A stretch of 64,000 nt of DNA from NCBI RefSeq assembly GCF_028372415.1, contig NC_092877.1, positions 247,871,010-247,935,009 of the forward strand. Direction: 5' to 3'. This document shows, piece after piece, positions 12,986 to 24,807 of this stretch. The notes below the pieces were generated by a model, which was not told the DNA's origin, ran no database searches, and saw only the letters and a program-made list of their open reading frames with translations. Source of the stretch: Notamacropus eugenii (Eukaryota > Chordata > Mammalia > Diprotodontia > Macropodidae). The translations under genes and the position numbers were made by a program. How positions within the stretch are numbered: position 1 is the stretch's first letter; each line of letters starts with the position of its first letter.

Positions 12986-14109
12986 TACAGTCCATCAAAA
13001 TATTTTATCAGCAACTAAATAAGCACCTGCCGGTGTTGGCAAAATCAGTTTTGCATTTGGTCTCATTTAAACCTATAGGGGATAGAGAAAGGTTTTCTTC
13101 TTTTTAAATTATTAAGGAATATTGTTAGATTTTCCAGGCAGCAATTGAAAATTAGGGTGATTAACTGCCATCATACATGTATGCTATTGTGAGTTACTAT
13201 TTATGCAGTAATTTTTTTTTATCTTCATGAAAAACAATATGTTTGAAGATCACATTTTTTTTGTTTTATCAACGTTAATATGTTTTTCAATTACTTAGTT
13301 CAGTTCATATGACAATTATCTCCAAAATGTGGTTTTATCAGTAAGCAATTTTGTCCAAACAGGAATTGTGAGACCACAACAACTTACATAACTCAAGAGA
13401 TAGTGGTTTTGGTAAATTTCAGTTTTAAAAAGATTAAATGGATGCTTGTTTAAATCGACTGGTTTCTTGACTGACTTCTCTGATTTGTTTTGCTACAGTT
13501 GTAGTTGTTTTAACTTAATTTATCCCAAAAGTTACATTATACGTGCTATGGCCTGTAATATAGGAGACCAAATGGAAGAATTAATTAATTGGTTTTGCCA
13601 AAAATTGAGGGCTTATTAGGGAAGAGTCAGTTGATTTGTTAGGTTAAATTAACTCCATAAGTCACATTCTGTATTTAAGATTATGTCATAGTATCTGATT
13701 ATTTCTATGAAAGTTTCAAAAATATTAAATTATAAAATCCAATTGAATCAATACCTATATCTGTAATATTGTTGACAATGTTTGCGTGTGTTTGTGTGTG
13801 TGTGTATGTGTGTGTATAGTGAAGCTGCAGTTGCATATGTATAAGGAACTGCTAGTTTGGAAATTATCTCACCCTTTCACATCAGCAATTCACCTATAAA
13901 TGCCAGATTAAGAAAATTTCTTGGAATATAGAGAGATTGTTATTTGTCCATTGGAATATCAGTAATATTTTAGAGGCAGAACTTAAATCCATATCTTCCT
14001 GATTATGTGAGTTTCTTGGGATCTACTTTATCACACTGTTTCTCACTTAGATGACACAAAGCAGAAATTACTCTGGAGTAAAGGGCTGTACTCCATAACT
14101 ATCTCCTCA
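12986..14109. other. AT-rich DNA with a short (TG)n tract
   Basis: Largely unassigned. A (TG)n run lies at about 13785-13818. 13900-14040 has a weak antisense SINE-like order (ttatttgtccattgg, then tagaggcagaacttaaatcc) that I cannot confirm. Confidence 0.4.
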
Positions 14110-15070
14110 TCACAGCAAACATTTAGTAAGTGCTTTCTATGTTCCAGGCACTTTGCTAAGTAAGCACCGGGGATCAAAAATGGCAAACAATTGTTCCTGA
14201 CCTCAAGGACTTTACAATCCAGAGATGGAGACAATATGTAAACAAATACAAAGAGCGAGCTCTATACGGAAAGAAGAAGAGATAATTAACAGAGGAAAGG
14301 CAGTGGAATTAAGCGGCTTCCTATAAAAGGTGGGATTTTAATAAGGACTTAAAAGAAGCAGAGGAAGTTAGTAGTTGGAAGGAGAACATTTTAGGAATGG
14401 GGGATAGCCAAAGAAGACGCCCAGAGTTGACAGATGGATTACCTTAGTGCCTTTCTTTCTTTTTGATTTTTGGAACAGCCAGGAATCGAGTGTTATTGGA
14501 TTAAAGAGTACATATTAGAAAGTATGGTATAACACTGAAAAAGTAGGAGTGAGTTAGGTTATAAAGGACTTTGAATGCTAATTAGTGTATCGGATTTGAT
14601 CCTTGAAGCAATAGGAAGCAACTGGAATTTATTGAGTATTTTTGAGGTGAGGAATTGATAGAAGGTTGTATGACATGACCAGACCTGGGCTTTAGGACAA
14701 TTTCTTTAGTGGCTCAATAGACAATGGATTGTAGTAGGAAAAGAATTGAGCCAGGGATACCCACAGCCTGGCTGTTGCGATAACCTAAACATGAAATAAA
14801 GGGGCTACCATAGAGAGGTGGCAATGTCAGAGGAGAGAAGAAGGCAAAGATGAAATTGAGAAGCCTTAGCATTACTTTAGATGTAGGGGATGAGAAATAG
14901 GGAGAAATCCAGAATCATTCCTATGTTATGACTCTGAGGAATTAGGTGTTGCCCTCAGAAGTAACAGGAAAGGTAGGAGATGAGGAGGATTTAGGGGGAA
15001 AGATAAAGAATTCTTTTGGGTATATATTGAGTTTAAGATATCTACTTGAGGCACAAATAATGATATCCGA
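14110..15070 (-). mobile_element. L2 LINE fragment, 3' part
   Basis: Starts with the reverse complement of the L2 3' end (aacatttagtaagtgctttc, then ccaggcactttgctaagtaa, then cctgacctcaaggactttac). It continues about 850 bases into upstream L2 sequence in antisense; recognisable blocks include the aaaggactttgaatgctaat stretch and the gaagcaactggaatttattg stretch with a following tgacatgaccagacctgg. This is the longest L2 remnant in the window. The ORF is far too decayed to read. Confidence 0.6.
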
Positions 15071-16199
15071 AACATATATGCAACGCTAGACTTTCACTAT
15101 TTCACTATAGTATGCGTTTCATCCATGCCATGTAGAATTGACTTCCTTTTAATTACGTAAATTAAATTCCGAACAATTATTTACACAATCATTACACATT
15201 CAGTGACAATCTTTGCCAGTGGACATTCAAATGCCTTTAACATCATTGAAGCTAGTATTTACCCTGGTGAAGCAAATGTTTAACTATGTATTTCTTCCAG
15301 ACACCACAGAGGTCCCCTAAGTGTTCCGGACTTATATAAAAAAACTTGCAGGGAAGCAGGAGCAGCAGATGGAAAAACATTTGGTCAAATTCGCTGCCCA
15401 TACTATTTGTTTGCCAAAGGACTTTAAAGAAATGGTCCAGTTTGGAAACATATTCTGAAAGAACAAATGTTTGCAACTGAAACAAACATTTGGGCTATTA
15501 GAAAGTGCCCAAATAAAACATTTTCACAACTGACATAAATGTTTTACTGAGGAAATGCTTGCCAGTATAAATATGACATTTGAGGTAATGAGAACTGTAG
15601 AGCCAGGTCACAACAGCTAGAGCCAAAATAGAGAAGTGAACATTTCTTTTCCCCTGCATTTAGGTTAAAAACCTATTCTATTAAGAATAAGAATATTCCA
15701 ATAGGAATGCCTCTTTTAATGATCTCTGATCTCATAGTTGATGCTTACACATCATCAGATTTCAGCTGACAAGAACACCTGAACTGCACATAAATGACTC
15801 TTACTCAAATCTAAGGATTTGTGATTTTTGTCAGCATGGTTATAGCTTCCATGGACTGATTAGAATTTACCTTGCACTATAGTGAGATGCTTTCATGAAC
15901 ACTTGTGGTCAAGTTTCTTTTACTTGGTGGCCAAATTCCTGGGGCTGATCTCTCTGAACTTAACCAGTCCATAGTCCTGGCATAAAACACACTATTCACT
16001 GCTGATTCCAGAAATAAATTCTTTATGGCTTATTTAGGTCTATGAGATTTTGTACTATTGACATCCAAGTCCATCCTCCTTTCCATGATGACTCACCCAG
16101 GTTTCTGGTGAACAGATCTGAATTTAAATTATTTCAATGTGTCCACTCCTCTGTTTCACAGATAAAATGGAGAATTGAGAATATATACAATGAAGTAAG
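15071..16199. other. Unassigned DNA
   Basis: No supported feature. One 77-codon frame on - (15252-15485) shows no recognisable domain. Confidence 0.4.
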
Positions 16200-16450
16200 G
16201 GGCACTGTGGTAGAGTGAACAGAGAGCTAATGTTAGTGGCAGAATGACTTGTATCCAAATTCTGCCTCTAAACGTACTGGCCATGCAATTCTGGACAAGA
16301 CCTTTAAACTTTCAGTGCTCCAGGAAGGCCAGGAAGAATGTAAATTGCAAGAGAAAATATAGACATATATAGACATATATTGATAGAGGAAGTTTCCTAC
16401 GAGGGAGTTCCCTATGACAAAACAAAATGATATGTACAGTATTCAATTCC
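16200..16450 (+). mobile_element. MIR3/THER2-type SINE, extended form
   Basis: The 5' half has a gtggtagagtgaacagagag start, a tgtatccaaattctgcctct block and caattctggacaagaccttt. The 3' half has tttcagtgctccaggaaggc, gtaaattgcaagagaaaata, then ttgatagaggaagtttccta and gggagttccctatgacaaaa. That block order is the extended 3' type common in marsupial MIR relatives. Confidence 0.65.
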
Positions 16451-16509
16451 CTATCAAACAATACAAAGGAAAAAATTGGCCTATTACCTTTGGTTTGATC
16501 TGGTTTCAC

Positions 16510-16680
16510 AAACAATGCAGTTACCTAGGTTGAACAGGTAACTTAACTTTCAATATCTCTTGATTTCCTCATCTCTAAAGTGGGGATCCTGAGACTCCTG
16601 ATATATAATCATAAGGTGTCCATGAGTATAAATGAGAAAATGTGGTTTATAAGAATTGGACTGTAACTATGTTATCCATT
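16510..16680 (+). mobile_element. 3' half of a MIR-type SINE
   Basis: Block order: acaggtaacttaactttcaa, ttgatttcctcatctctaaa then gtggggatcctgag, then tgagaaaatgtggtttataa. Follows closely on the SINE at 16200-16450. Confidence 0.55.
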
Positions 16681-18290
16681 ACTAGTATGATCCAATCATT
16701 CAAGGAAAATCACCTAAGCTGTCATATATTGATCAATTAATCATCTTATAGTTCTAAATGCAAACATTACCTCCTCTCATTCCCTTTGTTCATGGAGATT
16801 TGTCCTCCATATTCTCATGGTTGCCAGACAGACTATGTAAGAGCAAGCCCTTTCTCTGGACACCAGTTCCTTCATCTTGGAAAGGAGGTAATAAGACTAG
16901 ATAACCATGATTTGGTTGTATATGATTGTATATCACCTCATCATTGAAGTGAAATGCCCAGATCAGAACCACTCATTTAAAATCCATGGCTCTATCCACT
17001 ATATTTTATCTTTCAGTTTCCTCCTTGTTTTGACATTCTATGAGCATTTTATCCACTTTCATTTTAAAGTTCAAGATCAGAAAATACTGTCTTTTTTCAG
17101 TAGGGGAATGAGAAAAAGATATAAATACCAGTTGCAGAAGACATTATCTGCACTGTGCTACAAGTAAAGTTTTATATAGATTCACAAAAGAAGATAAATC
17201 ATATGAAGTTTGAGATTATTGGAATAGCTACATAAAAACCTGGGAACATTAAACAATACTTTGGGTAGTGACCTATTCTCTAGTCATGTAGTTGTCTGTC
17301 TTCCTGTATTTATTTTTTTCATTTGAAGGTCTTTAACTCAGTCAACAAGAATAGGATCATTGGATAGAGATATAGTCTTAACATCCTTCTAGTCCATTCT
17401 CCACTTTAACAAAGTATAGAAAGTGATTAGATTGGAATACTTTTTATGTAATTGGATATATGAGCTTGAACTGAATGTCTGTGTTCTGTACCCTTGGTAA
17501 AAGACATGCATAATTAGAGGTCTCTAATTCTTCCTTTTGTTTTCACGATAAAGGGAAAAGGAACTGTGCCAAGGGGAACTGGAAACTGTTCCAGAAGAAG
17601 CAAGGAGAGATGTCTTCATCTCTTTTCAAGGCAGCTTCTTTTCTGGGAACCTCCAATAAAGTACTCTGAGGTAGAAAAGATGAGAGCAGGGAATTTTATC
17701 CACCTTCTCCAGCAACTGCTAGGTGGATGATTAACATTTGTTAGTGAGATTCTCTACTTTCTTGTGTGAGCCTAGTTGTCAACCTATTGCACAAGAATAA
17801 TGATCCAGAAAGATAAACATTTTCATTCCTGACAGTAGTGTTTGAGTTCATAAGGTTGAAAGTTATTCTTTCCTGACTGAAAAGGGAAGGGATTCCTGCA
17901 ACTTCATTGATTCTCAAGGAGAAGGAACCACATCACCAGAAGAGGCCATTAGGAAGATTCTGCCCTTCAAGCCCTAAAGACCAAAAGATGCCCTGGCTTT
18001 GTAGGAGGTCTGGACTTTGAGAATTGCTTTAAGGGTACAAATGTGAGTTGAATAGAAATTACATGTATAGTACTCCAGAAAACATTTCTCATTTAAAAAA
18101 ATGTTAATTAACCCTTATGAATCTGTTGCATGTTTCCCTTTATGGAAGATAAAATGAATAGCTATCATATATCTCCTATCTACTACTTGTGTTTTGAGTA
18201 ACTTTTATTGATGCAATCTGTGATGTCATTTTTTTAAATTTTTTTCTCATTTTGAAGTAGCTGTATTTTTAATTATCTTTCAAGATACAC
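16681..18290. other. Unassigned DNA
   Basis: No supported feature. 16790-17167 carries overlapping open frames on both strands (60 and 86 codons) without recognisable domains. 17500-18010 is somewhat richer in purines on the + strand. Confidence 0.4.
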
Positions 18291-18299
18291 ATTTCTTTT

Positions 18300-18373
18300 T
18301 TTCTTTACAAAATCAAACAAAAACAAAAACAAATCTGCAGGAGCAACTGACCATGAGGGCAGTGGTTTTTTTG

Positions 18374-18404
<31 letters not shown>

Positions 18405-20090
18405 TTTGCTCTTACTTGTTGTTGTCCCAGTCCCACTTCTTGATGTAATTGTGAGCTCATCAGAGCAGTGAGGCAGGAGAGTAGGGGCAAAGGGGAAAGA
18501 ATGACTTAGGGAACGGGAGAGATGTCAGGGAGATGTTGGGAGGAGGTTAAATGCCAGATCTAAATGGGTTCTTGGCTTTGTTCCTGGGAGCCAGGCATGG
18601 TAGAGTCTGCAGAGTGACAGTCTCTTGGGCTAGCAGCCAACAACCAGACTGCACTTGCCCTGGGAGAGTCTTACCCTGTTTTCCACAAATCATGCATCAC
18701 CTCTTGTTGAGCTAAAAAGTACATTTATTTAATAGTAGTAATGATTGAAAATTATAAAAATCCTTTCTGTTGTTGAGCATTAGAGGGCAAGGTAATAAAT
18801 ACAGGCAGCATGATGGGGGGCAGGATAGGTGAAGGGGGAATGGACAGTTCACATGTAGGATGGCAATGAAGCAGCCACATTCCTCCAGCCTTCCCACATG
18901 AGATCATTGTCTATGTTCCCTCTGAGGGGATTACAAAGGTTAGTGGGGCTCTGTTGAGGAAAAAGGGGAAAATCAAAAGCATCTCAAATGCACAACCATA
19001 GAGATGCCCTAGCCACATCCATGCTTTATTTCAAACAACCTGCTACCTGCTAAGATCCAGACTGATGAAATATAGTTAATGTGACCTGAGGGCTTTGTGA
19101 GCCAGCCCAGTGGTGGCCATCAATGTGCAGGAGAGACAGAGCTTCCCTGCAACCATCAGATAGGTTGGGGACTGGGAGGTAGTGAGGCAGAGGGAGTGGA
19201 GATGAGGGGAAAAGTATAAAGGCCTTTGGTGCTTTCAAAGCTTGTTAAAAAAAAAGAAAAAGGGGGAGTCTTAGAGCGTCTGCTGTCTCCCCCTTCCTCC
19301 AGCTGTGTCTCATGGGTTCAGTGTGGGGTGGAAGAAGATTAGTTGCCCTGGGGAATAAGTGATTGCAAGGTAACTGCTGGACATTCTCGCCCAGCATATA
19401 CTTAATCATCTTTGCATACAAGACATTCTAACCTGGAACCTATGTGTTCCTCTGTGACTTTATGGTGGGAAGGGCTTGTATTTTCTCTTTGACTGCTGGT
19501 GGGGGACAGGTGTTTTCCAAATGATTGAGTTGCTGTGTAATGATTGCATCCAGGTCATTAGCACCCCACACATAGTTTATTGGATTTCCAAAACACCCCA
19601 AGAGCTCAATCCCAGGTTTGGTATTGTTTCAGGTACAATAATTCCATTCACCAACTGCTGGATAATCCAGTTGGGATGCCTTCGTGCCTGCCTGCAGCAT
19701 GCTGTGCAGTGGGGGTGTACGTGGCAGCCGTGCGCCAAAGTGGTGGAGGAGCTGGTGTTCAGACTGCACCCCAAAACCGAATGTGGGGGATTCAAGGCTG
19801 TTATCAAAAATCCCCAAAACAACCCGGCCATAGCCCTGTGGCAAGGTGAATAAATGCTGATCCACATTCTCAAAAGGCTGTCTATTCTGGTCTGTGGGAG
19901 TTGTAGCACAGCTGGAACTTTTTCAATATTTCTGGTCTCTTCCTCAGAAGCTCTTCAGTAAAACAAGATCTACACCTTGGGCAGACATAATCTGGCAGCT
20001 GCGGGAGATGGGAGCAGCAGTAGCAGAAGTGCCGTCTGGGCTGTGGTGAAGCCTCCGCCATTTCCCTTCCCCACCTGTGAAGTTTTTTTA
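18300..20090 (-). pseudogene. RNF126: Processed pseudogene of RNF126 (RING-type E3 ubiquitin ligase)
   Basis: Read on -, an ATG at 20061-20059 opens a frame starting MAEASPQPRRHFCYCCS and continuing through LPDYVCPRC, the N-terminal zinc-finger region of RNF126. Stops and frameshifts follow from about 19900. Other frames then give DQHLFTLPQGYG (near 19860-19830), IIQQLVNGII and ETIPNLG (near 19660-19610), and ECLVCKDD then QQLPCNHLF (near 19430-19370), all in RNF126 order. The rest of the RING finger is missing. Several exons of the parent gene are joined with no introns, so this is a retrocopy. About 1 kb of presumed 3' UTR follows; its end is uncertain, near the A-rich stretches at 18408-18366 or 18308-18294 (as read on -). 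The relative RNF115 fits less well. RNF126 protein ubiquitinates quality-control clients with BAG6; this copy cannot make it. Confidence 0.85.
18365..18408. repeat. (GTTTT)n microsatellite
   Basis: Tandem GTTTT/GTTTTT units on +. On - this is an (AAAAC)n tract and may be the poly-A tail, or an A-rich internal part, of the RNF126 retrocopy. Confidence 0.75.
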
Positions 20091-20399
20091 GTAGAAGTCC
20101 TATACATGAATTGCACCTAAGCTTTAATCAAATTATTTGCCAAGGGACTACAAAATAATGACAAAATAAACCAGAAAGTGAGGAAAAATATCTGAAGCCT
20201 TTCCGTTTGGGGCCAAGTTCCCTCAAGAATGGATTGGTGTATGTGAGCCTAAAATTGCAGCCATTTTGAGGAAGGATAATTAATGGGAAAAATCCAGGAG
20301 CTGCAATGGTGAAATTATTTGCAAATATTACTTGAATTATGGCAGAGTAGGATTCTGAATCTTAACACACTAATGACAGTCCCATCACTGATGACGACC

Positions 20400-20682
20400 C
20401 CTTCCTTCCTTCTTTCCTTTCAATCTTTTCCTTTTTTCCTTCCTTCCTCCCTCTCTCTCTTCCTTCCTCCCTCTTTCCTTAAGATAGTTATCTGTTCGTC
20501 CTTGCTCCTCTATTTCCATATTTACTTTTTGTTTGTTTGTTTGTTTGTTTGTTTGTTTGTTTGTTTCTTTCTTTCTTTCTTTCTTTCCTTCCTTCCTTCC
20601 TTCCTTCCTTCCTTCCTTCCTTCCTTCCTTTCTTCCTTCCTTCCTTCCTTCTTTCTCTCTTTTTTTGGAGTGGGGAAGGAAA
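20400..20682. repeat. Polypyrimidine compound microsatellite (CCTT, GTTT, CTTT)
   Basis: Mostly C and T for about 270 bases: imperfect CCTT/CTTT (20400-20480), (GTTT)n (20530-20566), (CTTT)n (20567-20587) and a near-perfect (TTCC)n (20588-20657). It abuts the 3' side of the antisense SINE at 20683-20810, so the right part is best read as an expanded SINE A-rich tail. Open frames across it code only for Leu/Phe/Pro/Ser or Lys/Glu/Arg repeats and are not genes. Confidence 0.85.
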
Positions 20683-20810
20683 GGCAGTTAGGATTGTGAC
20701 TTGCCCAAAGTCACACAACTAGTAAGTGTCAAGTGTCTGAAGTCAGATTTGACCCCAGATCCTCCTGACTCCAGGGCTAGTGTTCTACTCATTGCATCAC
20801 CTAGCTGTCG
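20683..20810 (-). mobile_element. tRNA/CORE-type marsupial SINE
   Basis: On - the 5' end reads cgacagctaggtgatgcaat. Then come tcaggaggatctggggtcaa and tgtgtgactttgggcaagtc, the typical marsupial SINE order. Its 3' tail runs into the microsatellite to the left. Its 5' end directly abuts a 19-base poly-T (20811-20829). Confidence 0.7.
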
Positions 20811-21420
20811 TTTTTTTTTTTTTTTTTTTGGTTTATGCAACTTTATTGAAGAAAAATAAATCATTTATTAGCAGAGCTATTAGTTGATTACTCATGCAGT
20901 GACAATTTGCATCATTTATTCATATAATAAGTATTATTATATGAAATATGTTAAAATATATAGCTCCAAGCCTCCCAACAAAAATAAATGAAAATTACAA
21001 AAAGTTCAATACTCTATTTTGGAAAACAATGGGTGTTTGAGTTCCAATGTCCTTCCTCTGTAGAACAAAAACAGTTCATTCCTTTACTGGCATGCATAAA
21101 ATACATCAAATTTTCTGTTCTGATGATGCTATAAATTCAGTACCAATTCTCTAACCACATCAGTTATGAACATAAAAGTATATCATGAAACCTCAAATCT
21201 CTAACAACAGAATGCTTAAATTAGATAGATGCTGCTTCAGTAATGTTGCTTCCTTTGATTTGACAATTTTGCATTTATCCAAGATCTAAGATCCCATGGT
21301 ATCTTCAGCATGTATTAGATTAGTAAGAAATGGTTTTAGTCTCATAACCGAGTTAGAGTGAAGACATTTGTGATAAACATGCTCCATTTAAAAAAAAATT
21401 CTGAATCTTGGGCAATTGTT
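20811..21420 (-). pseudogene. Probable 3' UTR end of a processed retrocopy, gene unknown
   Basis: On - the sequence ends ...CTTCAATAAAGTTGCATAAACC followed by 19 A. An AATAAA polyadenylation signal (20847-20842) lies 12 bases before the A tract (20829-20811), the hallmark of a reverse-transcribed polyadenylated RNA. The upstream ~600 bases look like an AT-rich 3' UTR with no long frame; the left-right extent beyond about 21420 is unknown. I do not recognise the parent gene. The alternative is a chance A tract beside the SINE. Confidence 0.5.
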
Positions 21421-22084
21421 CTCTTGTAACTACTTTATAGTTTCTAAAAGCAGTTATTCTCCAAAGGAAGAGCTTGTCTTCTCAGACAAGTATGCACATG
21501 AATGGAGGGAGGTAAACACAAAGTGAAATTTTAAAAAGGAAGTCTGATAGGAGAGCAGTCAGAAAAGAAAATAAAAAAAAAGAAACAGTAATTTAAAGTT
21601 TATTCCAACTATAGCACAAGTTATTATGACTTAAGGTAGCACCATACAGCACACTTCTGATTCCATTCTTGTTCCTTTCAACAAATATTCATTTACTGTT
21701 TGCAAAGAATTATGTTGCATGATAAATGGAGGACTTTTTTGTACAGAGCACTAACCTAAGAAGTTGAAAAGAATACTGAAAAAGAAGGCTAAATGCATTT
21801 GTGTGCACTCATTTAAAAAAGCCATATGTGTCCTTGGAAGGTAAGACCTGAAGCTCAGGGGAGAAACTATGCCCGGTTGTGTGGAACTGAAATTAATTTA
21901 CATAAAATGACAATTCAATTCATGGGAACTGATGAGTTCACTATTAATACTAGGATGGAATGTACAAAACCAGGACTCTTACACTAGCATAAGACCTTTT
22001 GTCATCAAAAGAAGACAATATGGTTCTGCTCTGTCAATCAGAAATGGCACTATACAGAAGTCCTGAAAGTTTTTAAATTCTGGG
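21421..22084. other. Unassigned DNA, possibly more of the retrocopy
   Basis: AT-rich with no long open frame. It may continue the 3' UTR-like sequence to its left. No repeat family is recognised. Confidence 0.35.
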
Positions 22085-22320
22085 AGGCATTGTTGTGTAT
22101 TAGAAAGAGTACTAGATGAGGCACTACAAAATTTGGCATCCAATTCTGGTGCATAAGCTTTACCTGTGTGACCCAGAAGAAGTCATTTAATATGTCTGAA
22201 TATTAGTTTCCTCATATGTAAAATTTGCATTAAAAACTCATCAATTTCTTCACAGGGTATAAATGTTGAAAACACTTGCAAATTTAAAACATTATATAAA
22301 CATTAATTGCTAATTTTTGT
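22085..22320 (+). mobile_element. MIR-type SINE
   Basis: Nearly full-length order: ttgtgtattagaaagagtac, tggcatccaattctggtgca, acctgtgtgacccagaagaa, ttagtttcctcatatgtaaa, then the caaatttaaaacattatata end. Confidence 0.65.
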
Positions 22321-23590
22321 CTTGCCCCTAGACTTTGTTTTTCTAGTTTTTCCACCTTCATTCCCAAGTATCTAAGGCTTTTAATGCTGTCCTTTAATAG
22401 TTCCATCCCCATGTCCCCTGCTTTGTAGACATATGAATAATAAATGTTGATCCTTAGTAGTTAAGAGTAGAAAGATGTGTCTTGTCTGTGAGAGAGAAGT
22501 ATATTTCATCTAACAATGTAAATTGAAACAACTTCCTACTTTATTATTTTTCAGTTATCATTGTATAATAAGTGTAATGAAAATAGAGCTTGGAAAAAGG
22601 AGGGAAGGGGCATTATAACAAAGATGTTAGTGCAATTGGTCGTACTTTTCTTGGGCTTATGATCAAAATACTCTACTTAGACATCAGTAATGAGATCCTA
22701 TGATTCTGAATTCATTGTTTTCACAGTTTTGAGTATTCACTTTTGATAGTAAGATATTTATACTTCGCTTTTCCTTTTCTAAGCAGAAGATATGACTTTG
22801 TACCTGTGAGGATTCCAATAAAAAATAGGGCAAATAAAGCATAGTTCTTTTATGGCAGGTTTTCCTGAAGCAAAGCACAGACGGTAATTGGGTCCTGCAG
22901 CACTTGGGGAAGGTGCTGAAGCTCAGAGCAAAAAGGTAAGACTGACTTACAAAGTAATCCTTCTGAAGCACTTCCTGATCTAAAGTCTGTGCACCTATTA
23001 TTTCAACATTTCCAAAGTAGAACCTTGCTTTGGGCTCTTGGCCTCTCTGTCACTTTGTTCAAATCAACTTTTTGAATTTAAAGTTACAAAGGGAAGAGCA
23101 GAGGGACAGAACAGTACTGTGATTTTTTTGTACTTTGCTTTGATAAGGAATTACAATGAAAAACTTCATTTATTTATTTATTTTGACTCACTTTCCATCC
23201 TTTACCCCTAAACTTGATTGTATATTTGGTGTACATATACACTGTTACCCTGAGCTGAATGCTATGGAGAAAGAGCATGAAAGACTAACCAAGATATCTT
23301 AAAAAAATATAATGGGCTTCTCATGAGAATTGCCATGGCAATATTATGAGAAAGATTAACATGGAATAGAAGGAAATAATGATATTATTTTCAATTAGTA
23401 AATGTTTAAAAATATATCTGAAAATTCTTAACAAACCATGCTTTTTCTGCAGCAATAGTTCTTGTTCTAACTGAACAACAGTTCAATCTCATTTATTTCA
23501 ATGGGATTGAAACATTAGTACCTATTATGTTCAATAAAATAATTGACTACTTTTATTCTGATGTATGACTTACAAAGAAACGTGTATTTT
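22321..23590. other. Unassigned DNA
   Basis: No supported feature. A 95-codon frame on - (22684-22971) shows no domain, and codon use gives no support; I regard it as chance. Confidence 0.4.
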
Positions 23591-23760
23591 CTGCCTCATT
23601 AAATCCCCACAACAGTTGTATTATAGAGATAGTATTGGCATTGTTATCCCCATTTTACAAGTGAAGTACCTGAGAGTCATCGAATTGCCATGACCAAATA
23701 ATTTCTTACTAAGTAGCCAGCTTCTTGGTGATCAGCTTCTGTCTTTAACTAGGCTTTTGC
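23591..23760 (-). mobile_element. MIR-type SINE
   Basis: Antisense order: ttgttatccccattttacaa, gtgaagtacctgagagtcat, then agccagcttcttggtgatca. Diverged. Confidence 0.6.
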
Positions 23761-24189
23761 CAAGCATAATGTAATGTTCCATGGAGTGTTCCATTGCGAA
23801 TGGGAATAGCATGCAAAATATTAGAAATGGGAGAAGTGATTTAGATTTAAAGAATGTCAACAGAAAAAAAATATTTATCCAGAAGGTAAATGTATAATCC
23901 ACTTAGCAAGGATAATTGATGGACAACTGTGTGTTGCATTGGTATATATCAAGAGATTATGAAGTAAACTGCCAACAAGATGAGTGTGTATGATGTGAAA
24001 AATTTGTGGGAGTACATCCATAAAAGTTGTACAAGATAGGCAGGATTCTGTGAGATGTGGGAGTGATCTGTTATTACCCGAAGGAATTAATATGTTGACG
24101 AATTCACAGAGAATAATGAGCCCTGCAATATTTGAATCTGTATTTCAGAGAGGTTAAATGATTTGACTACAAACACAGAGTGAAAAAAA

Positions 24190-24191
24190 AT

Positions 24192-24234
<43 letters not shown>

Positions 24235-24300
24235 AAAAAGAAAGGAAGGAAGGAAGAAATATATATATATATATACATATATATATGTATATATATACCT
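24190..24300. repeat. (GAAA)n, (GGAA)n and (TA)n microsatellite cluster
   Basis: (GAAA)n at about 24195-24236, a short GGAA run at 24243-24256, then (AT)n at 24258-24298. The AT part sits at the same place relative to neighbouring L1/HAL1 sequence as the (TG)n tract at 47068-47154. Confidence 0.85.
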
Positions 24301-24793
24301 TCAACACCCGTCCATGTAGGCATGTAAACAGTTCAATTTTATTAAGTCCCTTATGATTTCTCTTTCCTGTTTACCTTTCCATGCTTCTTTTCCCTTTTGT
24401 ATTTAAAAGTCAAATTTTCTATTCAACTCTGAACTTTTCTTCAGGAATGTTTGAAAGTTCTCCATTTCATTCAATGTCCATTCCCTCCTCAGGCATTATG
24501 CTGTTTTTCTGCGTTAGTGATTCTTGGCTTTAATTCTATCGTTTTTGACCTCTGGCATGTCATATTCTAAGCATTCCAATTTCTTAATGTACAAGCTGCT
24601 AAATCTTATGTCATCTTGATTGTGTTTTCACAATAATTGAATTGTTTCTTTCTGACTGCTTATAATATTTTCTCCTTGACTTGAGAACTCTGGAATTTGA
24701 TGATAATATACCTAGGAATTTTCCTTTGGGGCTCTCTTTAAGGAGGTAATCAGTGGATTCTGTCAATCTCTCTATTTTTTTTCCTCTGGTTCT

Positions 24794-24807
24794 AAAATAT
24801 TGTGGCA
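24794..24807 (+). repeat. Target-site duplication, left copy
   Basis: aaaatattgtggca, identical to 25580-25593. It bounds the nested L1, and removing one copy plus the insert restores continuity of the antisense ORF1 remnant. Confidence 0.9.

Noticed and set aside
19476..19853. 125- and 89-codon frames on +
   Set aside because: Antisense shadows of the RNF126 pseudogene.
20319..20722. 126-, 76- and 61-codon frames across the microsatellite
   Set aside because: They encode only Phe/Leu/Ser/Pro or Lys/Glu/Arg/Gly repeats produced by TTCC, CTTT and GTTT units.
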